In this document: positions 8,176 to 15,452 of the stretch, in pieces
Position numbering within the stretch: the stretch's first letter is position 1
How the letters are laid out: each line of letters opens with the position of its first letter
Origin: Pseudomonas syringae
GTDB taxonomy: Bacteria > Pseudomonadota > Gammaproteobacteria > Pseudomonadales > Pseudomonadaceae
Assembly: GCF_021606685.1 (NCBI RefSeq)
Contig: NZ_WKCB01000036.1
Location: 1 to 53,916, forward strand
Length of the DNA stretch: 53,916 bases
Reading direction: 5' to 3'
Made by a program: the position numbers and the translations under genes
The notes under the pieces: model-generated
Told to the model about the DNA's origin: nothing
The model's input: only the letters and a program-made list of their open reading frames with translations
Databases searched by the model: none

Positions 8176-8625
8176 TCACGCGGTGGCGGTTTGATTCAGG
8201 TAAACTTGGAGGCTTTCATGCCCGCCGACAATGAGCGACTCGATGGTCGAAGTCCATTGCCCCTCTGGGTCAGGCTCGCGCGTATCGAAGGTCGCAGACC
8301 ACAGAATCACGGTTTCGTCCTTGCCCGTCAACGGGATCAGGCGCACGGTCAACACGTAGTTGTCGACGGGCAGTGGCGCTTCAACGAAGCGGTAGGAGAA
8401 CTGCAGATTCACCGCGTCTACCGACAACAACTGCTCGCGCAGAATGGCGCCATCCTGCAACGTCAGCCGGCGGATGCAGCCGACCAGACCGTCCGGCTGA
8501 CCGTCTTCGATGACGCTCTGGGGGATCGCCGGGTGCCACTGGCTGATTTTCCCGAAGCGCTTGAGTACATCCCAAACGCGCTCGGCGTCGCCGTCCACAA
8601 CGGCGCTGTATTCAACTTTTGCCAT
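8176..8625 (-). CDS. SRPBCC (START/polyketide cyclase-like) family protein
   Basis: A 149-residue protein of the helix-grip fold: an N-terminal strand and AERVWDVLKRFGKISQWHPAI, the usual opening of the SRPBCC/PYR-like polyketide cyclase family, followed by alternating strands and a long C-terminal helix (TSTIESLIVGGHESLQVYL). Members bind hydrophobic ligands; some are cyclases or hydrolases, many have no known reaction. It sits in the middle of the minus-strand operon between NTF2-like and flavin reductase genes. Those small ligand-binding barrels together suggest handling of one small organic substrate. Function otherwise unknown. Confidence 0.82.
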   Translation of the reverse strand: MAKVEYSAVVDGDAERVWDVLKRFGKISQWHPAIPQSVIEDGQPDGLVGCIRRLTLQDGAILREQLLSVDAVNLQFSYRFVEAPLPVDNYVLTVRLIPLTGKDETVILWSATFDTREPDPEGQWTSTIESLIVGGHESLQVYLNQTATA

Positions 8626-8669
8626 GATTCATCACCTTAATAAACATCATTGCGTTCAGGCCGCTCGGA

Positions 8670-9056
8670 TCAGCCTTCGAACTGGTGATAAACCTTGGCG
8701 ATCACCTTCCAGGTGCCGTCGATTTTGATCAGTGTCAGGTAATCGTTGTAGTCGGCGCCAATCGCGTCCTTTTCCATGTCCACACGTACCACGGCGGTGG
8801 TTGGGGTGATCGCCAGCACGTCCAGGCGTGTGCTGATATCCGGTGCCTTGCCATTGGTGCGGACGAAGTCGAACAGGTTGCTGATCGGGCCGCCCAACAG
8901 TTTGCCGTTGGTGAAACCGTACATCACCGCTTCCTTGTGGAAGGCCTGCTCCAGCACTTCCGGGCTGCCGGCACGCAGGCCGTCTGCGTATTGCTGGGCC
9001 ACGGCGACAACGGCGTTGTAGTCCTGGGTGGGTACTGCTTTGATGTTTTTGCTCAT
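8670..9056 (-). CDS. NTF2-like (putative lumazine-binding) protein, copy B
   Basis: A 128-residue cone-shaped NTF2/SnoaL-like domain: a helical start (YNAVVAVAQQYADGLRAGSPEVLEQAF), then strands ending in YLTLIKIDGTWKVIAKVYHQF. I chose the second ATG, at 9056. It is a diverged paralogue of the next upstream gene; both share the helix-...-GKL-GGPI-LFD-...-KVDGKW-VI-K-YH layout. Such proteins act as small-molecule isomerases or hydratases or simply bind ligand, and nothing here decides between these. It is co-oriented in the operon with a 45-bp gap to the SRPBCC gene. Confidence 0.82.
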   Translation of the reverse strand: MSKNIKAVPTQDYNAVVAVAQQYADGLRAGSPEVLEQAFHKEAVMYGFTNGKLLGGPISNLFDFVRTNGKAPDISTRLDVLAITPTTAVVRVDMEKDAIGADYNDYLTLIKIDGTWKVIAKVYHQFEG

Positions 9057-9113
9057 GGTCAAACTCCTTTACATGGTTTTGGCACCAATGGGGGCGCGGT
9101 TCAAACAGGTGGG

Positions 9114-9497
9114 TTAAGGAGCAACGTGGGTGTGGTAGATCTTGCTGATGACGGTCCACTTTCCATCAACCTTCAGCAGGTTGAAGAAGTCGGTGAAGCA
9201 GAAGCCGGAGATGTCATTGGTATCGATACGTGCGCTGGCAGCGGTGCCCACGATATCGACGTTGACGATTGCACCTTTGGCTTCCGGTGACGGGCGGAAG
9301 GCGCTGTCGATGATGTCGAACAGACCCTGGATCGGGCCTCCGGTCAGCTTGCCTTCGCCATCTACACCAAAGATGGTGGCCTGCTCGCTGAACGCAGGTT
9401 TCATGAGGCTGCTTTTGGCTTGCTTGCCACCTTCGTTGTAGTGGTTCAGCACCGTGACGATGGCGTTGTAGTCTTCGACGTAAGTTGGGTTGCTCAT
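9114..9497 (-). CDS. NTF2-like (putative lumazine-binding) protein, copy A
   Basis: A 127-residue NTF2-like protein with YNAIVTVLNHYNEGG at the start, GKLTGGPIQGLFDIID in the middle and FFNLLKVDGKWTVISKIYH at the C-terminus. I chose ATG 9497 because a GGAGTAA ribosome-binding site precedes it; the upstream extension overlaps the membrane protein gene. Paired with copy B 57 bp downstream, it forms a tandem duplication whose products may make a heterodimer, since NTF2-like domains commonly dimerise. No catalytic residues can be assigned. Confidence 0.82.
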   Translation of the reverse strand: MSNPTYVEDYNAIVTVLNHYNEGGKQAKSSLMKPAFSEQATIFGVDGEGKLTGGPIQGLFDIIDSAFRPSPEAKGAIVNVDIVGTAASARIDTNDISGFCFTDFFNLLKVDGKWTVISKIYHTHVAP

Positions 9498-9507
9498 GGT
9501 GTTACTC

Positions 9508-10200
9508 CTAGTTTGAAGAGGGTTGAAGAAGGGCTTGGTTGATTGCTTTACGTGCATATCGAGCGATGGTCAGTAAGGCGATCAATGCAACGACCAGTCC
9601 CGCCCAAGTCATCATTTGAGTCGAGCGATTGGTCGTTACCTCGCCACTGATTATCTGTGCGAAATCAGCCGCCAGAGAGCCCAGATACGCATACAGAAAT
9701 GTTCCAGGAAGCAGGCCGATCCAGGTCGCCAGGAGGAAATCTCGACGTGCGATTCGGCTGGCTCCGAGGCCGTAGCTCAGCGGAGCGAACGGCACGATGG
9801 AAGCCAGGCGCAAGAGGAAAACAATCCGAAAACCTCCCGACTCGATAGCGTGGTCGACCGCCGCTGATGTGGGGCTGTTCGCCAGGCGTCGTTTGACCCA
9901 AGGGCGCAGAAGCGATCTGCCCAAGGCGAACGCGACCGCTGCAGACAGCAAGCCAGCGGGCGAGATGAGCAGCGTTCCCCACATCGGGCCGTACAAAAAA
10001 CCGGCGAGCGCCGTGAGCATCGAGGCGGGTACAAAGGCGACAGTGCCCGCCACAAACATCGCGGCATAGAGCGCAATCCCGACGACGCCGAGCGAGCGAA
10101 TAATCTCGATCCACTGCGCGATGTGGTGTACCGCCAGGTCTATCACGTTGCCCATCCCATTCATTCGATCGGAGGGAACGCTTCCCGTCCGGCACATCAC
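9508..10200 (-). CDS. TVP38/TMEM64 (VTT/DedA-like) inner-membrane protein
   Basis: A membrane protein of about 215-230 residues. It has hydrophobic helices around IRSLGVVGIALYAAMFVAG, ASMLTALAGFLYG, WGTLLISPAGLLSAAVAFALG and a C-terminal helix (MMTWAGLVVALIALLTI), plus the family core FLLRLASIVPFAPLSYGLGASRI. VTT-domain proteins are lipid scramblases or transport-related; this one's role is unknown. Possible starts are the first codon at 10200 or ATGs at 10164 and 10155; the last two fit the family better and no ribosome-binding site is decisive. It is the first gene of the six-gene minus-strand operon, behind the promoter at 10242-10270. Confidence 0.85.
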   Translation of the reverse strand: MMCRTGSVPSDRMNGMGNVIDLAVHHIAQWIEIIRSLGVVGIALYAAMFVAGTVAFVPASMLTALAGFLYGPMWGTLLISPAGLLSAAVAFALGRSLLRPWVKRRLANSPTSAAVDHAIESGGFRIVFLLRLASIVPFAPLSYGLGASRIARRDFLLATWIGLLPGTFLYAYLGSLAADFAQIISGEVTTNRSTQMMTWAGLVVALIALLTIARYARKAINQALLQPSSN

Positions 10201-10215
10201 TGAAAGCCATTTGTC

Positions 10216-10227
10216 TAGCGATCACTA
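10216..10227. promoter_or_regulatory. Operator copy 2 of the divergent promoter region
   Basis: TAGCGATCACTA is one mismatch from the perfect palindrome at 10246-10257 and lies 30 bp from it (about three helical turns), just downstream of the minus 10 box of the minus-strand promoter. Two half-alike sites in phase suggest two repressor dimers. Confidence 0.6.
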
Positions 10228-10241
10228 CATAACGTGTGTAT

Positions 10242-10270
10242 TTTATAGTGATCACTACAGTTAGTGTCAA
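10242..10270 (-). promoter_or_regulatory. Consensus sigma70 promoter for the TVP38-NTF2-SRPBCC operon
   Basis: Read on the minus strand: TTGACA (10270-10265), exactly 17 bp, then TATAAA (10247-10242). The perfect palindrome TAGTGATCACTA (10257-10246) spans the end of the spacer and the first bases of the minus 10 box, so a bound protein would exclude RNA polymerase. Confidence 0.75.
10246..10257. promoter_or_regulatory. Perfect 12-bp operator palindrome TAGTGATCACTA
   Basis: The sequence equals its own reverse complement and overlaps the minus 10 region of the promoter described above. It lies between the divergent operons at 10.2 and 10.4 kb and could control both. The binding protein is unknown; a TetR-type regulator is plausible from the site's form. 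Confidence 0.65.
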
Positions 10271-10356
10271 GACATTTGCTGTCGGTGTTGGTGAAGGCGA
10301 AGTGGACGTTCGACGGTGCTTTGCGACCAATACTTGACGGCCTGCTGGAGGACACC

Positions 10357-11202
10357 ATGACGCAAAAGTTTTACGCACAGGACACCTGTTTCTACAGCTC
10401 CATGGGCACCTACAGTTTTGAGGACAGGTGCGAGATCACCAAGGCGGTGGGTTATGACGCCACCTATCTTTCAATCTGGGATGGACGCAACTGGGCAGCT
10501 GTCCAGCAATTGAGCAGCGTCAAGGAGCGTTACGACCTTGAGGTAGCGGGCATCTATGTCGTGCTCAACCTGCGCCTTGGCGTAGAGGCGGAGCAGAACG
10601 CGGGCATCTATCAGATGCTGAAAGTGGCTCCGCCAGGCTCCACCGTTGAGTTGGCGATCAAAACCGCAGGGGACTTCCCGCGTTCGGACCCTAGAGGCGA
10701 TGAGCCCGTAGTGCGCTGGTTGGCCGAAGCTTTGTCTATCGCGCAGCAGCGCAATATCCGCATCCTGATCTACTCGCATTTACTGCACTGGAGCGAAAAG
10801 CACGACGACGCGCTGCGCATTTGTGAGCGACTCAATCACCCCAATCTGGGTATCGTTTTCTGCGGCTACCACTGGTACGCCGGCGACGGCGAGCGGCTGG
10901 GCGCCACGCTCAGGCGTGCGCTGCCCTTTCTCAAGCAAGTGAATCTTTCAGGTTCACGCCGCAGCCCGCTGGGCTGGGGCCAGACCGCGACCATTGAAAC
11001 CCTCGACCAGGGCGAAATGGACAATTTTGCGGTCATGGCGCTGCTGAAACGGTTGGGTTACGACGGCTATATCGGTTGGCAAGGATGGGATGAAAGCGGC
11101 GATGCCTTCACCAAGCTGCGCAAGTCGCTGGAGGCCCTTCGCAGCATGGACGAGCGCGTGCGCAAATTCCCGCATTGGGCCCGTCACGTCGATCATCAAT
11201 AA
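10357..11202 (+). CDS. Sugar phosphate isomerase/epimerase-like TIM-barrel protein
   Basis: A 281-residue xylose-isomerase-like TIM barrel. Recognisable pieces are the N-terminal FEDRCEITKAVGYDATYLSIW, VRWLAEALSIAQQRNIRILIYSHLLHWSEKHDDALRIC with candidate metal-ligand region around LIYSH, LGIVFCGYHWYAGDG, and the C-terminal YDGYIGWQGWDESGD, where the family usually has its last metal-binding glutamate. I chose ATG 10357 because TGGAGGAC lies 6 bases upstream. It starts the plus-strand operon with the luciferase-like monooxygenase 9 bp downstream. Isomerase, epimerase or lyase activity on a hydroxy-carbonyl compound is possible; the substrate is unknown. Confidence 0.85.
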   Translation: MTQKFYAQDTCFYSSMGTYSFEDRCEITKAVGYDATYLSIWDGRNWAAVQQLSSVKERYDLEVAGIYVVLNLRLGVEAEQNAGIYQMLKVAPPGSTVELAIKTAGDFPRSDPRGDEPVVRWLAEALSIAQQRNIRILIYSHLLHWSEKHDDALRICERLNHPNLGIVFCGYHWYAGDGERLGATLRRALPFLKQVNLSGSRRSPLGWGQTATIETLDQGEMDNFAVMALLKRLGYDGYIGWQGWDESGDAFTKLRKSLEALRSMDERVRKFPHWARHVDHQ

Positions 11203-11211
11203 GGAGTTTTT

Positions 11212-12219
11212 ATGTTTTCGTTGTCCAGTACACCGTACCAGGCGTTACCGGGTTTTCGTCGGACCTTCCAGCCAGGGAAACTGACCTTGGGTTTGTTTTT
11301 TCCGATAGAGGCCTACGAGGGCGATATGCCCACAATGCGCAACCAGGTATCGCTCGCTCAGCAGGCGGAAAAGGCCGGTTTTGCCTCCTTATGGTTTCGT
11401 GATGTTCCGCTGCGCGATCCGACGTTTGGCGATGTCGGGCAAATCTACGACCCCTGGACTTACCTGGGCTATCTTGCCGGGCAAACCCGGGATATCGCAC
11501 TGGGAACCGCCGCGATCGTTGTTCCCATTCGTCATCCGCTCCATTTGGCCAAGGCTGCAGCGAGCATCGATCAACTCAGCGGCGGCAAGTTTTTGCTCGG
11601 CGTGGCGTCTGGCGACCGTCCGGTGGAATACCCGGCTTTCAATGTGGAGTCCCACAGCCGTGGGGAGCGATTCGTCGAGCATCTGGAGGTTATGCGCAAA
11701 TCCCTCGGCACTCAGTTCGAACCGATTCGCTGGAGCGAGGGCGAGTTGAGGCATGCAGACCTGGTGCCCAAACCCTCAGGCCAATCCATTCCATTACTTA
11801 TCACCGGCAGTAGTCGCCAGACATTGCAGTGGATCGCCAGGGAAGCCGACGGTTGGATCTCTTACCCGCGCGCCTTGGATAAGCAAAGGGATATCGTTCG
11901 CCTCTGGCACGAGACTGTGCGCGAGCAGGCAGGCGATGCCTTCAAACCATTCAGTCAGTCCCTCTTTATCGATCTGACCCACGACCCCGATACCGCCCCC
12001 ACACCTATTCACCAAGGCTTCAGGTTAGGCCGCAATGCGCTGCTGGAGATGCTGCACACCCTGCAATCCTTCGGGGTTAACCATGTGATGATCCAGCTCA
12101 AATATGGGCAGCGCCCGGCCCAGGAGGTTCTGGACGAATTGGCAGAGTTCATCGTGCCGCAATTTCCCGCGCTGACACGAGGTCTCCACACTGCGCCAAC
12201 CATTGTTACTCAAAGGTAA
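11212..12219 (+). CDS. Luciferase-like (LLM class) flavin-dependent monooxygenase
   Basis: A 335-residue bacterial-luciferase-family TIM barrel using FMNH2 and O2. Visible family traits are LTLGLFFPIEAYEGD near the start, AEKAGFASLWFRDVPLRDPTFGD, ALGTAAIVVPIRHPLHLAKAAASIDQLS, the GGKFLLGVASGDRPVEYPAF block and LLITGSSRQTLQWIAREADGWISYPR. The last pattern fits the BA3436-type luciferase-like subfamily. AAGGAGTTTTT precedes the ATG. It needs reduced flavin, and the flavin reductase at 7.5 kb in the divergent operon may provide it. It lies 9 bp after the TIM-barrel gene and 38 bp before the quinone reductase gene. Confidence 0.9.
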   Translation: MFSLSSTPYQALPGFRRTFQPGKLTLGLFFPIEAYEGDMPTMRNQVSLAQQAEKAGFASLWFRDVPLRDPTFGDVGQIYDPWTYLGYLAGQTRDIALGTAAIVVPIRHPLHLAKAAASIDQLSGGKFLLGVASGDRPVEYPAFNVESHSRGERFVEHLEVMRKSLGTQFEPIRWSEGELRHADLVPKPSGQSIPLLITGSSRQTLQWIAREADGWISYPRALDKQRDIVRLWHETVREQAGDAFKPFSQSLFIDLTHDPDTAPTPIHQGFRLGRNALLEMLHTLQSFGVNHVMIQLKYGQRPAQEVLDELAEFIVPQFPALTRGLHTAPTIVTQR

Positions 12220-12257
12220 AGACGGGCGATTTACCAGGCTGTAAACAGGAGAGCGTC

Positions 12258-13259
12258 ATGAGCATACAGACACAGATGCAGGCTCAGGTCTTGAGCGATT
12301 ATGCCCAAGGTACATTCACCCTGACCCAGGTTGATCGCCCCTTGGCTGGAGCCGGCCAAGTGCTTGTCAAGATAGCGGCGAGCGGGGTCAACCCGATTGA
12401 TTTCATGATTCGCAAGGGGCAGGCGCCCTATGCGATGCCTGAACTTCCCGCGATTCTCGGCACGGACCTCGCCGGCGTGGTGGAAGCCGTGGGGGATGGC
12501 GTCACCCGCTTCAAGGTTGGGGACAAAGTGTATGGGCTGACAGGTGGCGTGCGTGGCCTTCAAGGTTCCATGGCGGAGTACGCCGCCGTAGACGCTGATC
12601 TGCTGGCCCTCAAGCCGAACAACCTCAGCATGCGCGAAGCCGCGGCGATACCGTTGGTATTCCTGACCGCGTGGGAGGGGCTGATTGACCGTGCTGGCCT
12701 GCAAGCGGGGCAGTCTGTGCTGGTGCAAGGCGGCGCCGGCGGAGTAGGGCACATGGCGGTGCAAATCGCGGTTGCCCATGGCGCCAAGGTGTTCGCCACA
12801 GCATCATCCCAGAAGCGCGCAATTGTTGAGTCCTATGGTGCAACGGCCATCGATTACCGCAGCGGTACGGTTGAGCAGTATGTAAAACAGCATACGGATG
12901 GGGCAGGTTTCGACCTGGTTTACGATACCGTCGGCGGTCAGACCCTTGATGATTCGCTGGTAGCCGCTCGTGCCTATGGTCATGTACTGAGTTGCTTTGC
13001 GTTCGGCACTCACAACCTGGCGCCAAGCTCGTTGCGGTGCGTGACGGTGTCCGGGATATTCGTATTGTTGCCGATGTTGAGCGGGGAAGGGCGTGCGCAT
13101 CACGTTGAGATTCTGCGGCATGCCACACGCCTTGCCGAGGCGGGCAGGCTCGCTCCATTGCTGGACGAGCAGCGCTTCTCCCTGGCCGACGCACACGCAG
13201 CTCATAGGTTGCAGGAGTCGGGCAAGATGGTTGGGAAGGTGGTTATTGATGTCGTTTGA
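12258..13259 (+). CDS. Zinc-independent MDR-family quinone oxidoreductase/enoyl reductase
   Basis: A 333-residue medium-chain dehydrogenase. The N-terminal GroES-like domain contains GVNPIDFMIRKG and GTDLAGVVEAVGDGVTRFKVGDKVYG; the Rossmann motif VQGGAGGVGHMAVQIA follows at about 155. The Cys/His zinc ligands of alcohol dehydrogenases are absent, as in the QOR (NADPH:quinone reductase) branch. AGGAG precedes ATG 12258. It is the third and last gene of the plus-strand operon, closed by a strong terminator. It could reduce a quinone or an alpha,beta-unsaturated ketone formed in the monooxygenase pathway. Confidence 0.9.
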   Translation: MSIQTQMQAQVLSDYAQGTFTLTQVDRPLAGAGQVLVKIAASGVNPIDFMIRKGQAPYAMPELPAILGTDLAGVVEAVGDGVTRFKVGDKVYGLTGGVRGLQGSMAEYAAVDADLLALKPNNLSMREAAAIPLVFLTAWEGLIDRAGLQAGQSVLVQGGAGGVGHMAVQIAVAHGAKVFATASSQKRAIVESYGATAIDYRSGTVEQYVKQHTDGAGFDLVYDTVGGQTLDDSLVAARAYGHVLSCFAFGTHNLAPSSLRCVTVSGIFVLLPMLSGEGRAHHVEILRHATRLAEAGRLAPLLDEQRFSLADAHAAHRLQESGKMVGKVVIDVV

Positions 13260-13296
13260 TGGCTGTCGACAAATCGCGGCACTGTAATCACAACGC

Positions 13297-13322
13297 AAAA
13301 CGCAGCCCGAGGGCTGCGTTTT
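13297..13322. terminator. Bidirectional Rho-independent terminator
   Basis: AAAACGCAGCCC and GGGCTGCGTTTT form a perfect 12-bp inverted repeat with A/T ends, giving a U-tract on either strand. It sits between convergent genes (quinone reductase on plus, CMD-like gene on minus) and serves both. Confidence 0.9.
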
Positions 13323-13334
13323 GGTTTTCGAGGC

Positions 13335-13727
13335 TTAACGGCGATGTTCGGTGTCCCAGGCCTTGATGGCTTCCGTGGCAACTCGGAACGCCGCCAATGC
13401 GCTCGGCACACCCGCGTAGATTGCAGCCTGCATCAACGCTGCGCGAATCTCCTCGACGGACACGCCATTGGTCAGCGCGCCCTTCACGTGCACGCCCAGC
13501 TCATGGTGCTGGTTCATGGCCGTCAGCATGCCGATGTTGAGCAGGCTGCGGGTTTTGAACGGCAAGGTCTCATCCCCCCACACGGCGCCCCAGCAATACT
13601 CGGTTACCAGCGCTTGCATGGGTTTATTGAAGTCGTCTGCCGACGACCAGGACTTCTCGACATGGGCGGCACCTAGTACGGTTTTGCGATTCTCGAAGCC
13701 TTTATCAAACAGTTCGTTATTGCTCAT
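13335..13727 (-). CDS. Carboxymuconolactone decarboxylase (CMD) family protein
   Basis: A 130-residue all-helical CMD/AhpD-like protein. The core ETLPFKTRSLLNIGMLTAMNQHHELGVHVKGALTNGVSVEEI carries the conserved histidines and glutamate of the 4-carboxymuconolactone decarboxylase (PcaC) branch, not the CxxC of peroxidase-type AhpD. PcaC decarboxylates a gamma-lactone in the beta-ketoadipate pathway. No other pca genes are nearby, so the substrate here may be a different lactone or keto acid. It is the last gene of the ADH-ALDH-transporter-CMD operon, 23 bp after the transporter, and ends at a shared terminator. Confidence 0.87.
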   Translation of the reverse strand: MSNNELFDKGFENRKTVLGAAHVEKSWSSADDFNKPMQALVTEYCWGAVWGDETLPFKTRSLLNIGMLTAMNQHHELGVHVKGALTNGVSVEEIRAALMQAAIYAGVPSALAAFRVATEAIKAWDTEHRR

Positions 13728-13750
13728 GGTTTCACCTGGCTGAGGGGAGG

Positions 13751-15418
13751 TTAGAGGTTGATGTCGATATCACGCGTCTCGCGCAGGAAAAACAGACCGA
13801 CTACAAACGACACGCCGATCCACGCCACCGGATACCACAGGCCGAAGTAGATGTTGCCCATCTGTGCTGAAAGGGCGAAAGCGATGGTGGGTAACAGTCC
13901 ACCGATCCAGCCACTGGCGAAGTGGTAGGGGAACGACATGGACGTATAACGAATACGCGCCGGGAACATTTCCACCAGCATGGGCGCGACCGGCGTCAAC
14001 GAGATCACGCCGCAAAATACCAACGCCATCAACAGCAGGAAGACCTTGCCGCGCTGGAACTTCTCCGGGTCGGCTTTGAGGGGGTATCCCGCCTGGTCCA
14101 ATTGGCTCTGCAACGAGGTTTTCAGCGCGCCCATGTGATCCTTGGCGACCGCCGCGTCGAGGCCTACGGTGCCTTCAGAGACCAGTTGTGCCGAACCCAC
14201 TTTGATCACCGCGTGGGCTTGGCCAGGCAGTGATTGGGTTTCGTAACTGATGCCGGTTGCGGAGAGGGCTTGTTTGGCAACGTCGCACGGGCTGCTGAAG
14301 GTTCGGGTACCGGTCGGATTGAACATGAATGAGCATTGGGACGTGTCGGTGACCAATGTCACCGGCGTGCGCTGTTCAGCGGCCATTAAGTCAGGGTTGG
14401 CGTAGAGCGCCACGCCTTTGTAGATAGGGAAGATAGACAGTGCCGACATCAGGAAACCCGCCAACAGGACGGGTTTGCGTCCGAGGCGATCACACAGCCA
14501 GCCCGCCAGCAAAAACATCGGCAGTGCTGTCATCAACGCCAGCGTCAGCGTGGTGTTGGCTTGCTGGGGATCGACCTTGAGGTTCTGGGTCATGAAGAAC
14601 GTGGGGTACAGCACCGCGATGTAGTAAGCGCAGGTCATCCCGCCACAAATGCCGAACAAGGCGATTACCAGGCGGCGCAGGTTGGCCTTGTCCAGAAAGG
14701 TTTCGCGCAGCGGTGATTTCGACAGGCGTTTCTCGGCTTTCATTTTCTTGAACGCCGGCGACTCTTCCATGCCCATGCGCACGGATATCGAGATGCCCAG
14801 CAGCACCAGCGAGAACAGGAATGGGATGCGCCATCCCCAGGTATTGAAGTCGTCGCCGCTGATGTAACGGCACGCCAGGATCACACCGAAAGCCAGCAGC
14901 AGCCCCAGGGTGCCGGTGGCCGAGATCCACGCCGTATTGAGGCCGCGCTGGCGATTGGTCGAGTGCTCGGAGACGTAGGTCGCCGCTCCGCCATACTCGC
15001 CGCCCAGCGCAAGGCCTTGCAGCATCCGCAGTGCGATCAACAGACTGGGTGCAATGATCCCGGCGTATTCATAGGTCGGCAGCAGGCCCACCGCCACGGT
15101 AGAAATACCCATGATCACAATGGTGATGAGGAAGGTCTTCTTGCGCCCGATGCGGTCGCCGATACGCCCGAATACCACTGCCCCAACCGGTCGCATCACA
15201 AAGCCGACCGCAAAGGTCAGCAACGCGAAAATAAACCCAGTGGCGGTGTCCAGGCCGGAGAAGAAATTAAGTGCGATCACCGACGCCAACGCGCCATAGA
15301 GGGTGAATTCGTACCATTCGAACACGGTGCCCAAGGACGCGGCAGCGATTACTTTGAGCGTAGAGCGGTCTACACCTTGGGTGGATTTCAAGTCCACCGA
15401 CTCAGCAGTCGTTTTCAT
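13751..15418 (-). CDS. MHS-family (MFS) organic-acid/proton symporter with a large extra loop
   Basis: A 555-residue inner-membrane transporter of the metabolite:H+ symporter family. SLGTVFEWYEFTLYG opens helix 1, GDRIGRKKTF is the MFS loop 2-3 motif, and GLALGGEYGGAATYVSEH is the MHS signature. A second G-D/R-x-G-R/K motif (CDRLGRKPVLL) follows helix 8. The family norm is about 430-450 residues. The surplus is one hydrophilic insert of roughly 110 residues between late helices (approximately 345-455) with two cysteines (SQCSF and SSPCD) that could form a disulfide outside the membrane. I chose ATG 15418. It lies 34 bp after the aldehyde dehydrogenase and probably imports that pathway's substrate. 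Confidence 0.9.
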   Translation of the reverse strand: MKTTAESVDLKSTQGVDRSTLKVIAAASLGTVFEWYEFTLYGALASVIALNFFSGLDTATGFIFALLTFAVGFVMRPVGAVVFGRIGDRIGRKKTFLITIVIMGISTVAVGLLPTYEYAGIIAPSLLIALRMLQGLALGGEYGGAATYVSEHSTNRQRGLNTAWISATGTLGLLLAFGVILACRYISGDDFNTWGWRIPFLFSLVLLGISISVRMGMEESPAFKKMKAEKRLSKSPLRETFLDKANLRRLVIALFGICGGMTCAYYIAVLYPTFFMTQNLKVDPQQANTTLTLALMTALPMFLLAGWLCDRLGRKPVLLAGFLMSALSIFPIYKGVALYANPDLMAAEQRTPVTLVTDTSQCSFMFNPTGTRTFSSPCDVAKQALSATGISYETQSLPGQAHAVIKVGSAQLVSEGTVGLDAAVAKDHMGALKTSLQSQLDQAGYPLKADPEKFQRGKVFLLLMALVFCGVISLTPVAPMLVEMFPARIRYTSMSFPYHFASGWIGGLLPTIAFALSAQMGNIYFGLWYPVAWIGVSFVVGLFFLRETRDIDINL

Positions 15419-15452
15419 TTTTTCACAACCTGTATTGTTTTTATTGGCGTGT

